From the NCBI GenBank assembly GCA_029067085.1, contig JAIEFE010000004.1:62001-126000 (forward strand): 64,000 nucleotides of DNA, written 5' to 3'. The position numbers and the translations under genes were made by a program. Positions 34,505-43,253 of this stretch are shown here, in pieces (position 1 is the first letter of the stretch; each line of letters begins with the position of its first letter). Under the pieces are notes generated by a model, which saw only the letters and a program-made list of their open reading frames with translations, did not search any database and had not been told where the DNA came from. The stretch is from Lachnospiraceae bacterium (GTDB lineage Bacteria > Bacillota > Clostridia > Lachnospirales > Lachnospiraceae).

Positions 34505-35469
34505 AAAATCTTCGACATCTCAAAGGGATAATCCGGAATCCCCTTCTGCATGTTAAGCGCCTCTTCAATATCGAAATCCAAAAACTCGCCGTGCTGATAA
34601 CCCACCACACGGTTGGTCTTGCCCTCACAGAGGATGTCCGCCGCGTAGCACCCCATAATGGAAGCATAGTAGCGGTCCTTACAGGTGGGGGAACCACCGC
34701 GCTGCATGTAGCCTAAGATCGTGGCTCTGGTCTCAATGCCCGTCGCCGCCTCGATTCTCCTCGCCATAGAGGTAGAATGGCCGATGCCCTCCGCATTGAT
34801 GATCAGATGATGCGTCTTACCCCGCTTCCTGTTGGCAATGATATTGTTGATGATCTGCTGCTCATTATAATCGTACTTTTCCGGAAGCAAAATATCCTCC
34901 GCGCCGTTGGAAATGCCGCACCACAGAGCAATATAGCCCGCATTCCTTCCCATAACCTCAATGATACTGCACCGCTCATGGGAGGAGGAAGTGTCGCGCA
35001 CCTTATCAATAGCCTGCATCGCCGTGTTGATTGCCGTATCAAAGCCGATCGTGTATTCCGTGCAAGCGATATCCAGATCAATGGTTCCCGGTATGCCGAT
35101 GGTATTGATCCCATGCCTGGAAAGCGCCTGAGCGCCTCGATAGGAGCCGTCGCCGCCAATTACCACGAGACCGTCTATCCCGTGCTTGTGGCAGATATCC
35201 GCCCCCTTCTGCTGCCCCTCCTCAGTACGGAACTCATGACAACGCGCCGTACCCAAAATCGTGCCGCCGCGCTGGATCGTGTCCGCCACGGTCCACTTTT
35301 CCATATCTATGATCTCCTCGTTCAGAAGACCCTGATATCCCTTCTTAATACCTTTTACCTTAACGCCATTAGCAATTCCCTTTCTGACCACTGCGCGGAT
35401 TGCCGCATTCATGCCCGGCGCATCGCCACCACTCGTCAGAACGCCGATTGTTTTGATCTGCTTCGCCAT
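34501..35469 (-). CDS. pfkA: ATP-dependent 6-phosphofructokinase
   Basis: About 322 residues from the ATG at 35469 (MAKQIKTIGVLTSGGDAPGM); starts further upstream are possible but would lengthen it beyond the family norm. GGDGS indicates ATP rather than pyrophosphate as donor, since PPi enzymes carry Asp at the second-last position. The catalytic loop reads PGTIDLDIACTEYT: both acidic residues of the usual TIDND are kept but the Asn is Leu. IEVMGRNAGYIAL and GYMQRGGSPTCKDR complete the active site. It commits glucose to glycolysis. Confidence 0.95.
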   Translation of the reverse strand: MAKQIKTIGVLTSGGDAPGMNAAIRAVVRKGIANGVKVKGIKKGYQGLLNEEIIDMEKWTVADTIQRGGTILGTARCHEFRTEEGQQKGADICHKHGIDGLVVIGGDGSYRGAQALSRHGINTIGIPGTIDLDIACTEYTIGFDTAINTAMQAIDKVRDTSSSHERCSIIEVMGRNAGYIALWCGISNGAEDILLPEKYDYNEQQIINNIIANRKRGKTHHLIINAEGIGHSTSMARRIEAATGIETRATILGYMQRGGSPTCKDRYYASIMGCYAADILCEGKTNRVVGYQHGEFLDFDIEEALNMQKGIPDYPFEMSKIL

Positions 35470-35540
35470 ACCGATTCCCATACCTTTCTGCCGCATCAGG
35501 TTCTCTGTTTCCCGTCCGCAGGCAAAATTATCCTATTCCC

Positions 35541-35569
35541 ATTTTACTCTATTGCGGAGGCTTTTTCAA
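35541..35569 (-). promoter_or_regulatory. Promoter of pfkA-methyltransferase pair
   Basis: Minus-strand TTGAAA (35564-35569), 17-base spacer, TAAAAT (35541-35546), between the dnaE stop and the pfkA start. Confidence 0.7.
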
Positions 35570-35574
35570 TGCTT

Positions 35575-38500
35575 TTATACCACCTTCACATTCCCCTCAC
35601 CGAACGCCTTCTCCAGCCTTTCCACCAGTGCTCCGTTCGCCGCCACATTCCAGTTGGCAGGCAGCTGATTCTTAGCCCTCGGATTCTCCACGTAGATCAC
35701 CACGCTGTCCCTTCCCTCGGCCTCCCGGAGAAGAGAGAAGACTTCCTCCTTCCTCGCCTCGTAGGCTTCCTTCGTGGGAAACTTGATCCACAGCTTTCTG
35801 GGCACCTGCTCGAAGGGCGTAATCTGTTCGCAGACCAGCTTTGCACCCTTATCCTCCTCCAGAGAGACGCGCCCCCTGACAAAGACCTTTCCATCCTCCA
35901 CAATGCTGTTTCCGTACCGTTCATAATCCTTCGGAAAAACAATTACTTCGACGGAACCGACCAGATCCTCCACCTGCAGAAAGGCCATCACTTTCTCGTT
36001 TTTCGTGTACTTGATCTTCTTCTCCGTGATCATACCGCCGATCGTGGCCCTCGCGCCATCCTCCACACGGGTGTCGTTCGTCTCCTCATTCCAGACAAAG
36101 TCCGCCGTGGTGTTTGTGATATTTTTCTTCCAGAGTTCCTGATATTCCTCCAGGGGATGTCCGCTGATATAGATGCCCAGTACTTCCTTTTCAAAGGCCA
36201 GCTTCATCTCCTTGGAATACTCGCCCACGTCTGGAAGGCTCACTCTGTAATCCACCTTCTCCGTCTCGTCCGCAATATCAAATAGCGTAATCTGGCCCGC
36301 CATGTTATTCTTCCGATCATGCTGGATGCCCTCAATCACCTGTAGATAAACACTTAAAAGCTGTTTTCTCGTGCCGCCCAGACTGTCCATAGCGCCCGCC
36401 TTAATAAAATGCTCGATCACACGCTTGTTCATATCGCGATCCGTCACACGAGTCACGAAATCTCCCAGATTCCTGTATGGCCCTCTGGCTTCGCGCTCCG
36501 CCACCACCGCATCGATCACGGGCCGCCCCACACTCTTGATGGCCGAAAGGGCATAACGGATCTGGCCTCCTGAAACGGAAAAGCCGTTCGCACCCACGTT
36601 GATATCAGGCGGCAGAATCTGAATCCCCATGGCACGGCTCGTCATAATATACTCCGCCACCTTTGCGGGATTGTCGATCACGGATGTCATCAGGGCCGCC
36701 ATAAACTCCACCGGATAATAGTATTTCAGGTAGGCCGTCTGGTAGGCCACCACCGCATAGCAGGCCGCGTGGGATTTGTTGAAGGCGTACTTCGCAAAAT
36801 CCATCATCGTATCGTAGATGTGATCTGCCACCTTCTCATCAATACCGTTCGCCACACAGCCGGGCACACCCTCCTCCGGGTTTCCGTATGTGAAGTTTTT
36901 CCGCTCCTGCTCCATCACATACTGCTTCTTTTTACTCATGGCACGGCGTACCAGATCGCTTCTTCCCATGGTGTAACCGCCAAGCTCCCTGACAATCTGC
37001 ATCACCTGCTCCTGATACACGATACAACCGTAAGTAGGCGCCAGTATCGGCTCAAGTTGAGGACAGTCGTAAGTCACGGTCTCCGGATGGTTCTTGCCCT
37101 TGATATATTTCGGAATAAAGTCCATCGGCCCCGGACGGTAGAGTGAAATGCCCGCGATCACATCCTCCAGACTCTGGGGCTTTAACTCCTTCATAAAGCT
37201 TTTCATACCGCCGCTCTCAAGCTGAAACACGCCGTCCGTCCGCCCTGTTCCCAGAGAGGCAAGTACTGCCTTATCATCGTAGTCGATCTCATCGATATCG
37301 ATGGTGATTCCTATGCTCTCCTCCACCAGCCGTACCGCGCTCTGAATCACCGTCAGCGTCCGCAGCCCCAGAAAATCCATTTTGAGAAGGCCCAGTTCCT
37401 CGATCGTGGTCATGGGAAACTGCGTCGTAATGGAGCCGTCGGCCCCCCGGGAGAGGGGAACAAAATCATCCGCCGCCTCCGGACAGATGACCACGCCCGC
37501 CGCATGCATGGAAGTATGTCTGGGCAGGCCCTCCAGCCTTCTGCACATATCGATCAGACTGTGCACCTGCTCGTCCTCCTCGTAGAGACTCTTAAATTCC
37601 GGATTCATCTCCAGAGCCCGTTCAATGGAAACGCCCTGATTCTGTTCGACGGGTATCATCTTTGCAATGCGGTCCACATAGGCGTAAGGCAGATCCATCA
37701 CCCTTCCCACATCGCGAATCACACCTTTGGCCGCCATCGTACCGAAGGTGACGATCTGCACCACCTTATCGCTGCCATACTTTTCACCTACATAGTCAAT
37801 CACTTCCTGCCGCCGCTCGTAGCAAAAATCCACGTCAATATCCGGCATGGAGACACGCTCGGGATTCAAAAACCGTTCAAAAAGCAGGCTGTACTTGATG
37901 GGATCGATGTTGGTGATCCTCAGACAGTAGGATACAATGCTGCCCGCCGCAGAGCCGCGCCCCGGCCCCACGGCAATGTTGTTTTCCCGGCAGAAATTGA
38001 TATAGTCCCACACGATCAGAAAATAGTCCACAAAGCCCATGTTCTTTATCGTGTCAAGCTCATAGCGCAGACGTTCCTGCAACGTACCGTCGTCCTCAGG
38101 ATATCGCTCCTTCATGCCATCCTGACATAATTTATTTAAATAGCTCCAGGAATCATAACCTGCAGGCGCCTCATAATGCGGCACCTTGTAATTGCCAAAT
38201 TCAATCTCTACGTGACAGCGGTCGGCAATCCGCTGCGTGTTCTCCACCGCCTCCCATGCGTAGGGAAAAAGCCCTTTCATCTCCTCTTCGCTCTTCACAT
38301 AATATTGACCACCCTCATAGCGCATACGGTCCTCATCCGCAAGCTTCTTTCCCGTCTGCAGGCAGAGCAGGATATCATGGGGCTGCGCATCTTCCGCATA
38401 GGTATAATGCACGTCGTTGGTGGCCACAAGAGGAATATCCAATTCTTTGCTCATGCGAAGAAGCACGGAATTGACCGACTGCTGCGCCGGAATCCCATGA

Positions 38501-39030
38501 TCCTGTAATTCCAGAAAATAATTATCTTTCCCGAAGATACTCTGATATTTTAATGCTGCCTTCTTCGCTTCCTCCACAAGCCCCTTCTGGATATAGCGCG
38601 GCACTTCCCCCGCCAGACAGGCCGAAAGTGCGATCAGTCCCTCGTGGTATTGCTCCAATATCTCCATGTCCACACGCGGCCTGTAATAGTAGCCCTCCGT
38701 AAAGCCCTTGCTGACGATCTTCGTAAGATTGGCATAGCCCGTATTGTTTTCCGCAAGGAGAACCAGATGGTAATAACGATCCTCGCCGCCCGTCAGTTCT
38801 CTGTCAAAGCGGGAGTGTGGGGCCACATAAACCTCACAGCCGATCACCGGGTTGATTCCCGCCTCCTTCGCCGCCTTATAAAAATCGACTACTCCATACA
38901 TGACGCCGTGATCCGTGATCGCTGCGCTGTCCATCCCCAGCTCTTTCACATATCTCACGTACTCTTTTATTTTGTTGGATCCGTCCAGCAGACTGAATTC
39001 CGTATGAACATGCAGATGCGCAAATGCCAT
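35575..39030 (-). CDS. dnaE: DNA polymerase III subunit alpha (DnaE)
   Basis: 1151 residues. The N-terminal PHP domain (FAHLHVHTEFSLLDGSN, ITDHGVMYGVVDFYKAA) is followed by the polymerase core with GPGRGSAAGSIVSYCL and the catalytic acidic residues in MPDIDVDFCYERR. Fingers (KKKQYVMEQERKNF, FAKYAFNKSHAACYAVVAYQ), a helix-hairpin-helix region (GTRKQLLSVYLQVIEG) and a C-terminal OB domain (RATIGGMITEKKIKYTKNEK) follow. It is the DnaE1-type replicative polymerase subunit, which in Bacillota works beside PolC. Intact and of normal length. Confidence 0.97.
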   Translation of the reverse strand: MAFAHLHVHTEFSLLDGSNKIKEYVRYVKELGMDSAAITDHGVMYGVVDFYKAAKEAGINPVIGCEVYVAPHSRFDRELTGGEDRYYHLVLLAENNTGYANLTKIVSKGFTEGYYYRPRVDMEILEQYHEGLIALSACLAGEVPRYIQKGLVEEAKKAALKYQSIFGKDNYFLELQDHGIPAQQSVNSVLLRMSKELDIPLVATNDVHYTYAEDAQPHDILLCLQTGKKLADEDRMRYEGGQYYVKSEEEMKGLFPYAWEAVENTQRIADRCHVEIEFGNYKVPHYEAPAGYDSWSYLNKLCQDGMKERYPEDDGTLQERLRYELDTIKNMGFVDYFLIVWDYINFCRENNIAVGPGRGSAAGSIVSYCLRITNIDPIKYSLLFERFLNPERVSMPDIDVDFCYERRQEVIDYVGEKYGSDKVVQIVTFGTMAAKGVIRDVGRVMDLPYAYVDRIAKMIPVEQNQGVSIERALEMNPEFKSLYEEDEQVHSLIDMCRRLEGLPRHTSMHAAGVVICPEAADDFVPLSRGADGSITTQFPMTTIEELGLLKMDFLGLRTLTVIQSAVRLVEESIGITIDIDEIDYDDKAVLASLGTGRTDGVFQLESGGMKSFMKELKPQSLEDVIAGISLYRPGPMDFIPKYIKGKNHPETVTYDCPQLEPILAPTYGCIVYQEQVMQIVRELGGYTMGRSDLVRRAMSKKKQYVMEQERKNFTYGNPEEGVPGCVANGIDEKVADHIYDTMMDFAKYAFNKSHAACYAVVAYQTAYLKYYYPVEFMAALMTSVIDNPAKVAEYIMTSRAMGIQILPPDINVGANGFSVSGGQIRYALSAIKSVGRPVIDAVVAEREARGPYRNLGDFVTRVTDRDMNKRVIEHFIKAGAMDSLGGTRKQLLSVYLQVIEGIQHDRKNNMAGQITLFDIADETEKVDYRVSLPDVGEYSKEMKLAFEKEVLGIYISGHPLEEYQELWKKNITNTTADFVWNEETNDTRVEDGARATIGGMITEKKIKYTKNEKVMAFLQVEDLVGSVEVIVFPKDYERYGNSIVEDGKVFVRGRVSLEEDKGAKLVCEQITPFEQVPRKLWIKFPTKEAYEARKEEVFSLLREAEGRDSVVIYVENPRAKNQLPANWNVAANGALVERLEKAFGEGNVKVV

Positions 39031-39099
39031 GATGGTATCCTTCCCGATAACCTGTACAGTTTACGTTTTTGGCGCGTTTTCAGACATACATATTATAAC

Positions 39100-40563
39100 T
39101 CAGATCACCTTCTCCAGCGCCTCGTCCAGCCACTCTACCAGCTGTAAGTCCACTTTCCCCTTCTGCGCCATATCCTTTAATATCTGAATCGCTTTGGATC
39201 TCGAGATCGGTTCCTTGTAAGGCCTGTCCGTGGCCACCAGTGCATCATAGATGTCCACCACCGTCAGAAGTCTTGTCTCCAGATCCAGTTCATCGCCTTT
39301 CAGACCGTTCGGATATCCGCTGCCGTCAAGATACTCATGGTGGGCGCCCACCCATTTTGGCACCATGGAAAACCCTTTATAAAACTGTACTTTTTCCAGA
39401 ATCCTGGAAGTCATGACCACATGGTTCTCCATCTCCCTACGTTCCTGCACCGTGAGCGTACCGCTTCGGATTTCCAGACATTCTGCCTCTTTCTGTGTCA
39501 GATACGGGAGAATCGTTCCATCTTCACTGACATGCTGTTTTCCCGCAAGGTTTCTGATATGTTCACAGTCCTCGTCAGTCACATAATCAATCACGTCGAT
39601 CTCGTGGATAAAGGCCAGTTCTTCCTTCAAATCCTTTACGACCGCCTCGTATTCCTCATGCGTTATTCTGCCCCGTAGCATATCGATCTCATACAATGCC
39701 CGCAACAGTTCAAACCGATCGTCTACTTTTTCAATCTGCGTATCCAGTCTGGTCGCTTTATTCATAATACTGAGAGGCACCACCATCTTTCCGATATCAT
39801 GAATGAGCGCCGCCAGCATCAATTGTTCCTTTCTCGCAGAATCAAATGTCTTTTCACTTTTTCCTTCTTTATGTAATTCCGTAATATATTCCGCCAGCAG
39901 GCTCGCGTATTTTTGCACATTTCTTGTATGCAGCGCATTGTATGGCGTTCTCTCTTCCAGGGCCGTCGTGAGCGCTTCCACAAAGGAATAAATCTGCGTC
40001 TTGAGCGCTTCCACATAAGAGAGATTCGTCAGTTCGATCGCTGCCATGGCCCCCAAAGCACGGATGATGATCTCATACGCCTCATTGAAAGCGATAAGAT
40101 CGCCCTTTCTATCCATAGCATTGATCAACTGCAGGACGCCTATCAGTTCATTCTCATTATTTGCCAGCGGCACTACGAGCTGTGACTTTGTACGGTATCC
40201 GGTCAGACTGTCATACTGTCTGGGCCCGGAAAAGTCAAAGCGGCTGCTGGCATAAACATCCGGTATATTCACGACTTCCTGATGAATCGCGGCATAGGAA
40301 CACACATTTTCCTCTTTCATCGGCACAGGCGGCAGATCAATGGCTTCTCCGTCCAATCCTCTGCTGACTCCCATGGAGAGTGTCTTCATAAACTTAAAAT
40401 GCAATTCGTCATTCTCATACAGATACAGGGTGCTGGCATCGCAGTTCGTGATCTCCATCCCCTTATCCAGAATAGTCATGAGCAGACGGTTTCTGTCTCT
40501 TTCCGTGGAGAGGCGTACCCCGATATCCATTATCTTTTCAAAATCTTCGTATTGCAGATGCAT
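39100..40563 (-). CDS. GAF-HD-GYP domain protein (putative c-di-GMP phosphodiesterase)
   Basis: 487 residues, soluble. N-terminal GAF domain at about 15-175 (MEITNCDASTLYLYENDELHF, SQLVVPLANNENELIGVLQL) for a small ligand or redox cue. A helix leads to an HD-GYP domain split by an insertion: HTRNVQKYASLLAEYITEL, ALIHDIGKMVVPLSIMN, about 110 extra residues with two more helices, then HHEYLDGSGYPNGLKGDEL and VVDIYDALVATDRPYK. The motifs HDIGK, HHExxDGSGYP and VDIYDAL are intact. The insertion between HD and GYP halves is much longer than usual. It lies in the cyclase/FecR gene set. Confidence 0.92.
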   Translation of the reverse strand: MHLQYEDFEKIMDIGVRLSTERDRNRLLMTILDKGMEITNCDASTLYLYENDELHFKFMKTLSMGVSRGLDGEAIDLPPVPMKEENVCSYAAIHQEVVNIPDVYASSRFDFSGPRQYDSLTGYRTKSQLVVPLANNENELIGVLQLINAMDRKGDLIAFNEAYEIIIRALGAMAAIELTNLSYVEALKTQIYSFVEALTTALEERTPYNALHTRNVQKYASLLAEYITELHKEGKSEKTFDSARKEQLMLAALIHDIGKMVVPLSIMNKATRLDTQIEKVDDRFELLRALYEIDMLRGRITHEEYEAVVKDLKEELAFIHEIDVIDYVTDEDCEHIRNLAGKQHVSEDGTILPYLTQKEAECLEIRSGTLTVQERREMENHVVMTSRILEKVQFYKGFSMVPKWVGAHHEYLDGSGYPNGLKGDELDLETRLLTVVDIYDALVATDRPYKEPISRSKAIQILKDMAQKGKVDLQLVEWLDEALEKVI

Positions 40564-40570
40564 CCTGGTC

Positions 40571-41395
40571 TTACCTCTCCCTTTCCATCGGATAGATCCC
40601 GTGGCGCTTCATGTACTGAAGCGACTCCTTCTGTGCTTCATAACCGTTTACTTCCACCAATACCGACGCCTCTACCCGATACTGCCTGATCAGATGATCA
40701 AATTCCTGCCAGTCCACCTGTCCTGCTCCCACTGCCAGGTGCAGATCGTTTTGCATATCATTGTCATTGATGTGCATATGGCGGATATAAGGCGCCAGCG
40801 TCTCGATCCATTCCTTTCCCGAACATCTCGAAAGCATGGCATGGGCATAGTCCAGACAAACTCCGAAATTCTTGACATCCCGCATCTTCTCCGCCAGCCC
40901 CGCCAGAATATCCGGCGCTTCATCAAACATATTCTCCATATAAATCTGCTGCTCCGGATATTGAAGCGCAATCTCCGTAAAAAACGCTGCATTTCTGTCG
41001 CGCCAGTTCCTCAGATAATCCGATGCCCGAAATCCGGCCAGACGTCCCGTATGGAACACGACACCCCTTAATCCCATGTTCTTTGCGATCAGCATCGACT
41101 GACGTACCCGCAGCATGGATGCACTCACGATCAAGGGATCATCGCTGTGGATCGTCACATCCAGAAAAGCCCCGTGCATGGTATCCATGGAGAATATCTT
41201 TTCAGAAAACCGATTCTCCGGAAATTCTTCCTTGTACTTTCTGTAGTCTGCAATGATCCTCTCCTGTTCCCCGGTATCATCCATGCACTTTGGTATAAAA
41301 AAATCATTATATTCAAACGCACATCCGTACTCTGTGGCCAGACCGCAGATCCGGTCCATATCTTTCCTGTCAGGAACCAAATACAGCTTGCTCAT
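40571..41395 (-). CDS. TIM-barrel sugar-phosphate isomerase/epimerase-like protein
   Basis: About 274 residues from the ATG at 41395; a GTG three codons upstream is possible. It shows the xylose-isomerase-like/AP-endonuclease-2 TIM-barrel pattern: DVTIHSDDPLIVSASMLRV, MGLRGVVFHTGRLAGFR, IYMENMFDEAPDIL, NFGVCLDYAHAMLS, IRHMHINDNDMQNDLHLAVG and SVLVEVNGYE. The His, Glu and Asp residues at strand ends could bind metals. The substrate is unknown, either a sugar or an abasic-DNA-like ligand. It is 7 bases before the GAF-HD-GYP gene and 21 after the cyclase, so it is co-transcribed with signalling proteins, an unusual context for this fold. Confidence 0.85.
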   Translation of the reverse strand: MSKLYLVPDRKDMDRICGLATEYGCAFEYNDFFIPKCMDDTGEQERIIADYRKYKEEFPENRFSEKIFSMDTMHGAFLDVTIHSDDPLIVSASMLRVRQSMLIAKNMGLRGVVFHTGRLAGFRASDYLRNWRDRNAAFFTEIALQYPEQQIYMENMFDEAPDILAGLAEKMRDVKNFGVCLDYAHAMLSRCSGKEWIETLAPYIRHMHINDNDMQNDLHLAVGAGQVDWQEFDHLIRQYRVEASVLVEVNGYEAQKESLQYMKRHGIYPMERER

Positions 41396-41416
41396 TTTTC
41401 TCACTTCTTTCTTTAT

Positions 41417-43216
41417 TCAGCTCACGTTATCTACCTGGTATACAAAGACACCATTACTCTTTCCCTTCAAAGGGATCTCTCCGATCGGCGTCACGGCAAC
41501 TCTGTCTTTAACCGCTTCATAGACATCCTTACTGATCAAAATCTGTCCGGGCCGTGCATTGCTCTCCAACCGCGCCGCCGTATTGACCGTATCTCCAATG
41601 GCTGTATAGTCCATTCGGAAGTCACATCCTATATTACCCACGACAGCATTACCGCAATTTACGCCAATTCCAAAGGATACACTCTTACCAAATCTTTTGT
41701 TAAATTGTTCTGCAATTCTGTCCGCCCCCGCCTGCATCTCCCATGCTGTAGCAACCGCCCGATATATATAATCGTCCAGATCAAAAGGCGCATTGAAGAC
41801 CGCCATGGTCGCGTCTCCCACAAACTTATCAAGGGTCCCGCCATGATCAAAAATCGCCTGTGTGGTGAGTCCGAGATATTCATTCAATATTTCTACCACT
41901 TCCTCGGGCTTTAAACTTTCGGACATCGTGGTAAATCCCCGAATATCTACAAACAGTACTGCAATATGGCGGTTCTCTCCACCGATCACCAGTTCAAAAT
42001 CCTTATCCTTACTGATCTTATCCACGACCTGAGGGGCCACATACTGTTTAAAGACATTGATCACCCGCCGCCTGCGCATGATCTCCGTCAGATATCTGCG
42101 CACCATCTGTACCAGATAGATGACCAGGAGACAGAGTGGAAAAAGAACAGTCGGCACGATCCGTCCGTTCCTATACATTACCGTTGCGAAGACAAGGTCA
42201 AGAACGGCCAGCACTGCCAGTAGAATCGTGGAATACAGCATTCTCATTTTTTCACTGCAAACATAGAATATGCCGCAAAGAAGCGCCGCCGCCAGCGCAT
42301 ACATCAGGGGCGGTATCGGAAGCTGTGTTTTTCCTTCCAGTAACGCTTCAATGATGTTAGCATGTATCTCCACTCCGTACATCTGGCTGTTATGCGCGAT
42401 AGCCGGCATATAGGAGTCCTGCATACCTACGGCATAGGCGCCCACCAGCACCACCGCATCCTGAAAGATCGCAGGATCCACCGTGCCATCCAGCACATCA
42501 GCCATAGAGACTACGCTGTAACCTCCGGCTTTGCCGGAATAGGTAAAATAAAAGCGGTTATTTCTTCCATAAACAGTCGGAAATACCGCTTCCTTTCCCC
42601 TGCTTTCCTGATATACTTTATAGACCTGAGAAGAGAGACTGTATTCTCTCTCTCCTTCATAATCCAGATAAGCCATGGCCTGCCGTACATATCCGTCCGT
42701 ATCTACAAAGGTATTGGCAAATCCGCGTATGACTTCATCCTTTAAACTGTCATAGGGCTCGATCACATGATCCACATGGTAGGGATTGTAGACAATCCGG
42801 CCGTCTGCTCCTTTTTCAGGCTGTTCTTTGAAGGAAAAACTCATAGCGGCAACAACGTTTCCCGCTTCCCCGCAGACATCGGCAAACTTATCGTCCGCTT
42901 CCTGATCAGCCTCTTCACTGTAGATCACATCGAATCCGATCACCGCAGGACGCATGTCACCCGCACTGTTTAACAAGGATACCAGTTTTGCCGGAACCTC
43001 TCTGCTCCAGGTGTTGACGGGGCCATATTCATCCAATGTCTTATCATCGATTCCTATGATATAAATTTTCTTGTTGGTGACACTCTCCCGTTGGTTCAGC
43101 CTGTCGGATATTCCCATATCCCAAAATCCCGCCGTCCCAAAATACAAAAATACCAGAGAGGTCAGAATAACGGCGGCAGTAACCGCCGCCGTTATCATTT
43201 TACTCAGATATCTCAT
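41417..43216 (-). CDS. CHASE2-domain class III adenylate cyclase
   Basis: 599 residues. One membrane helix (MITAAVTAAVILTSLVFLYF) is followed by an extracellular CHASE2 sensor at about 35-305 (IIGIDDKTLDEYGPV, VIGFDVIYSEE, VVLVGAYAVGMQDSYM), then three membrane helices (MYALAAALLCGIFYV, TILLAVLAVLDLVFA, VLFPLCLLVIYLVQMV). The C-terminal catalytic domain has metal aspartates in LFVDIRGFTTM and KFVGDATMAVF. Lys in DKFVGD with Thr in DYTAIGD favours ATP over GTP, and TVNTAARLE supplies the transition-state Asn and Arg. It should make cAMP in response to an external signal. Its neighbours are a FecR-domain protein and a GAF-HD-GYP protein. Confidence 0.94.
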   Translation of the reverse strand: MRYLSKMITAAVTAAVILTSLVFLYFGTAGFWDMGISDRLNQRESVTNKKIYIIGIDDKTLDEYGPVNTWSREVPAKLVSLLNSAGDMRPAVIGFDVIYSEEADQEADDKFADVCGEAGNVVAAMSFSFKEQPEKGADGRIVYNPYHVDHVIEPYDSLKDEVIRGFANTFVDTDGYVRQAMAYLDYEGEREYSLSSQVYKVYQESRGKEAVFPTVYGRNNRFYFTYSGKAGGYSVVSMADVLDGTVDPAIFQDAVVLVGAYAVGMQDSYMPAIAHNSQMYGVEIHANIIEALLEGKTQLPIPPLMYALAAALLCGIFYVCSEKMRMLYSTILLAVLAVLDLVFATVMYRNGRIVPTVLFPLCLLVIYLVQMVRRYLTEIMRRRRVINVFKQYVAPQVVDKISKDKDFELVIGGENRHIAVLFVDIRGFTTMSESLKPEEVVEILNEYLGLTTQAIFDHGGTLDKFVGDATMAVFNAPFDLDDYIYRAVATAWEMQAGADRIAEQFNKRFGKSVSFGIGVNCGNAVVGNIGCDFRMDYTAIGDTVNTAARLESNARPGQILISKDVYEAVKDRVAVTPIGEIPLKGKSNGVFVYQVDNVS

Positions 43217-43253
43217 CGCTTTTTATCCAATGTCCCTCTTAAATCATATCCTG

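Noticed and set aside
34777..36285. Long plus-strand open frame (502 codons) across pfkA and dnaE
   Set aside because: It spans two well-supported minus-strand genes and their promoter, with no domain features or ribosome site; a shadow frame.
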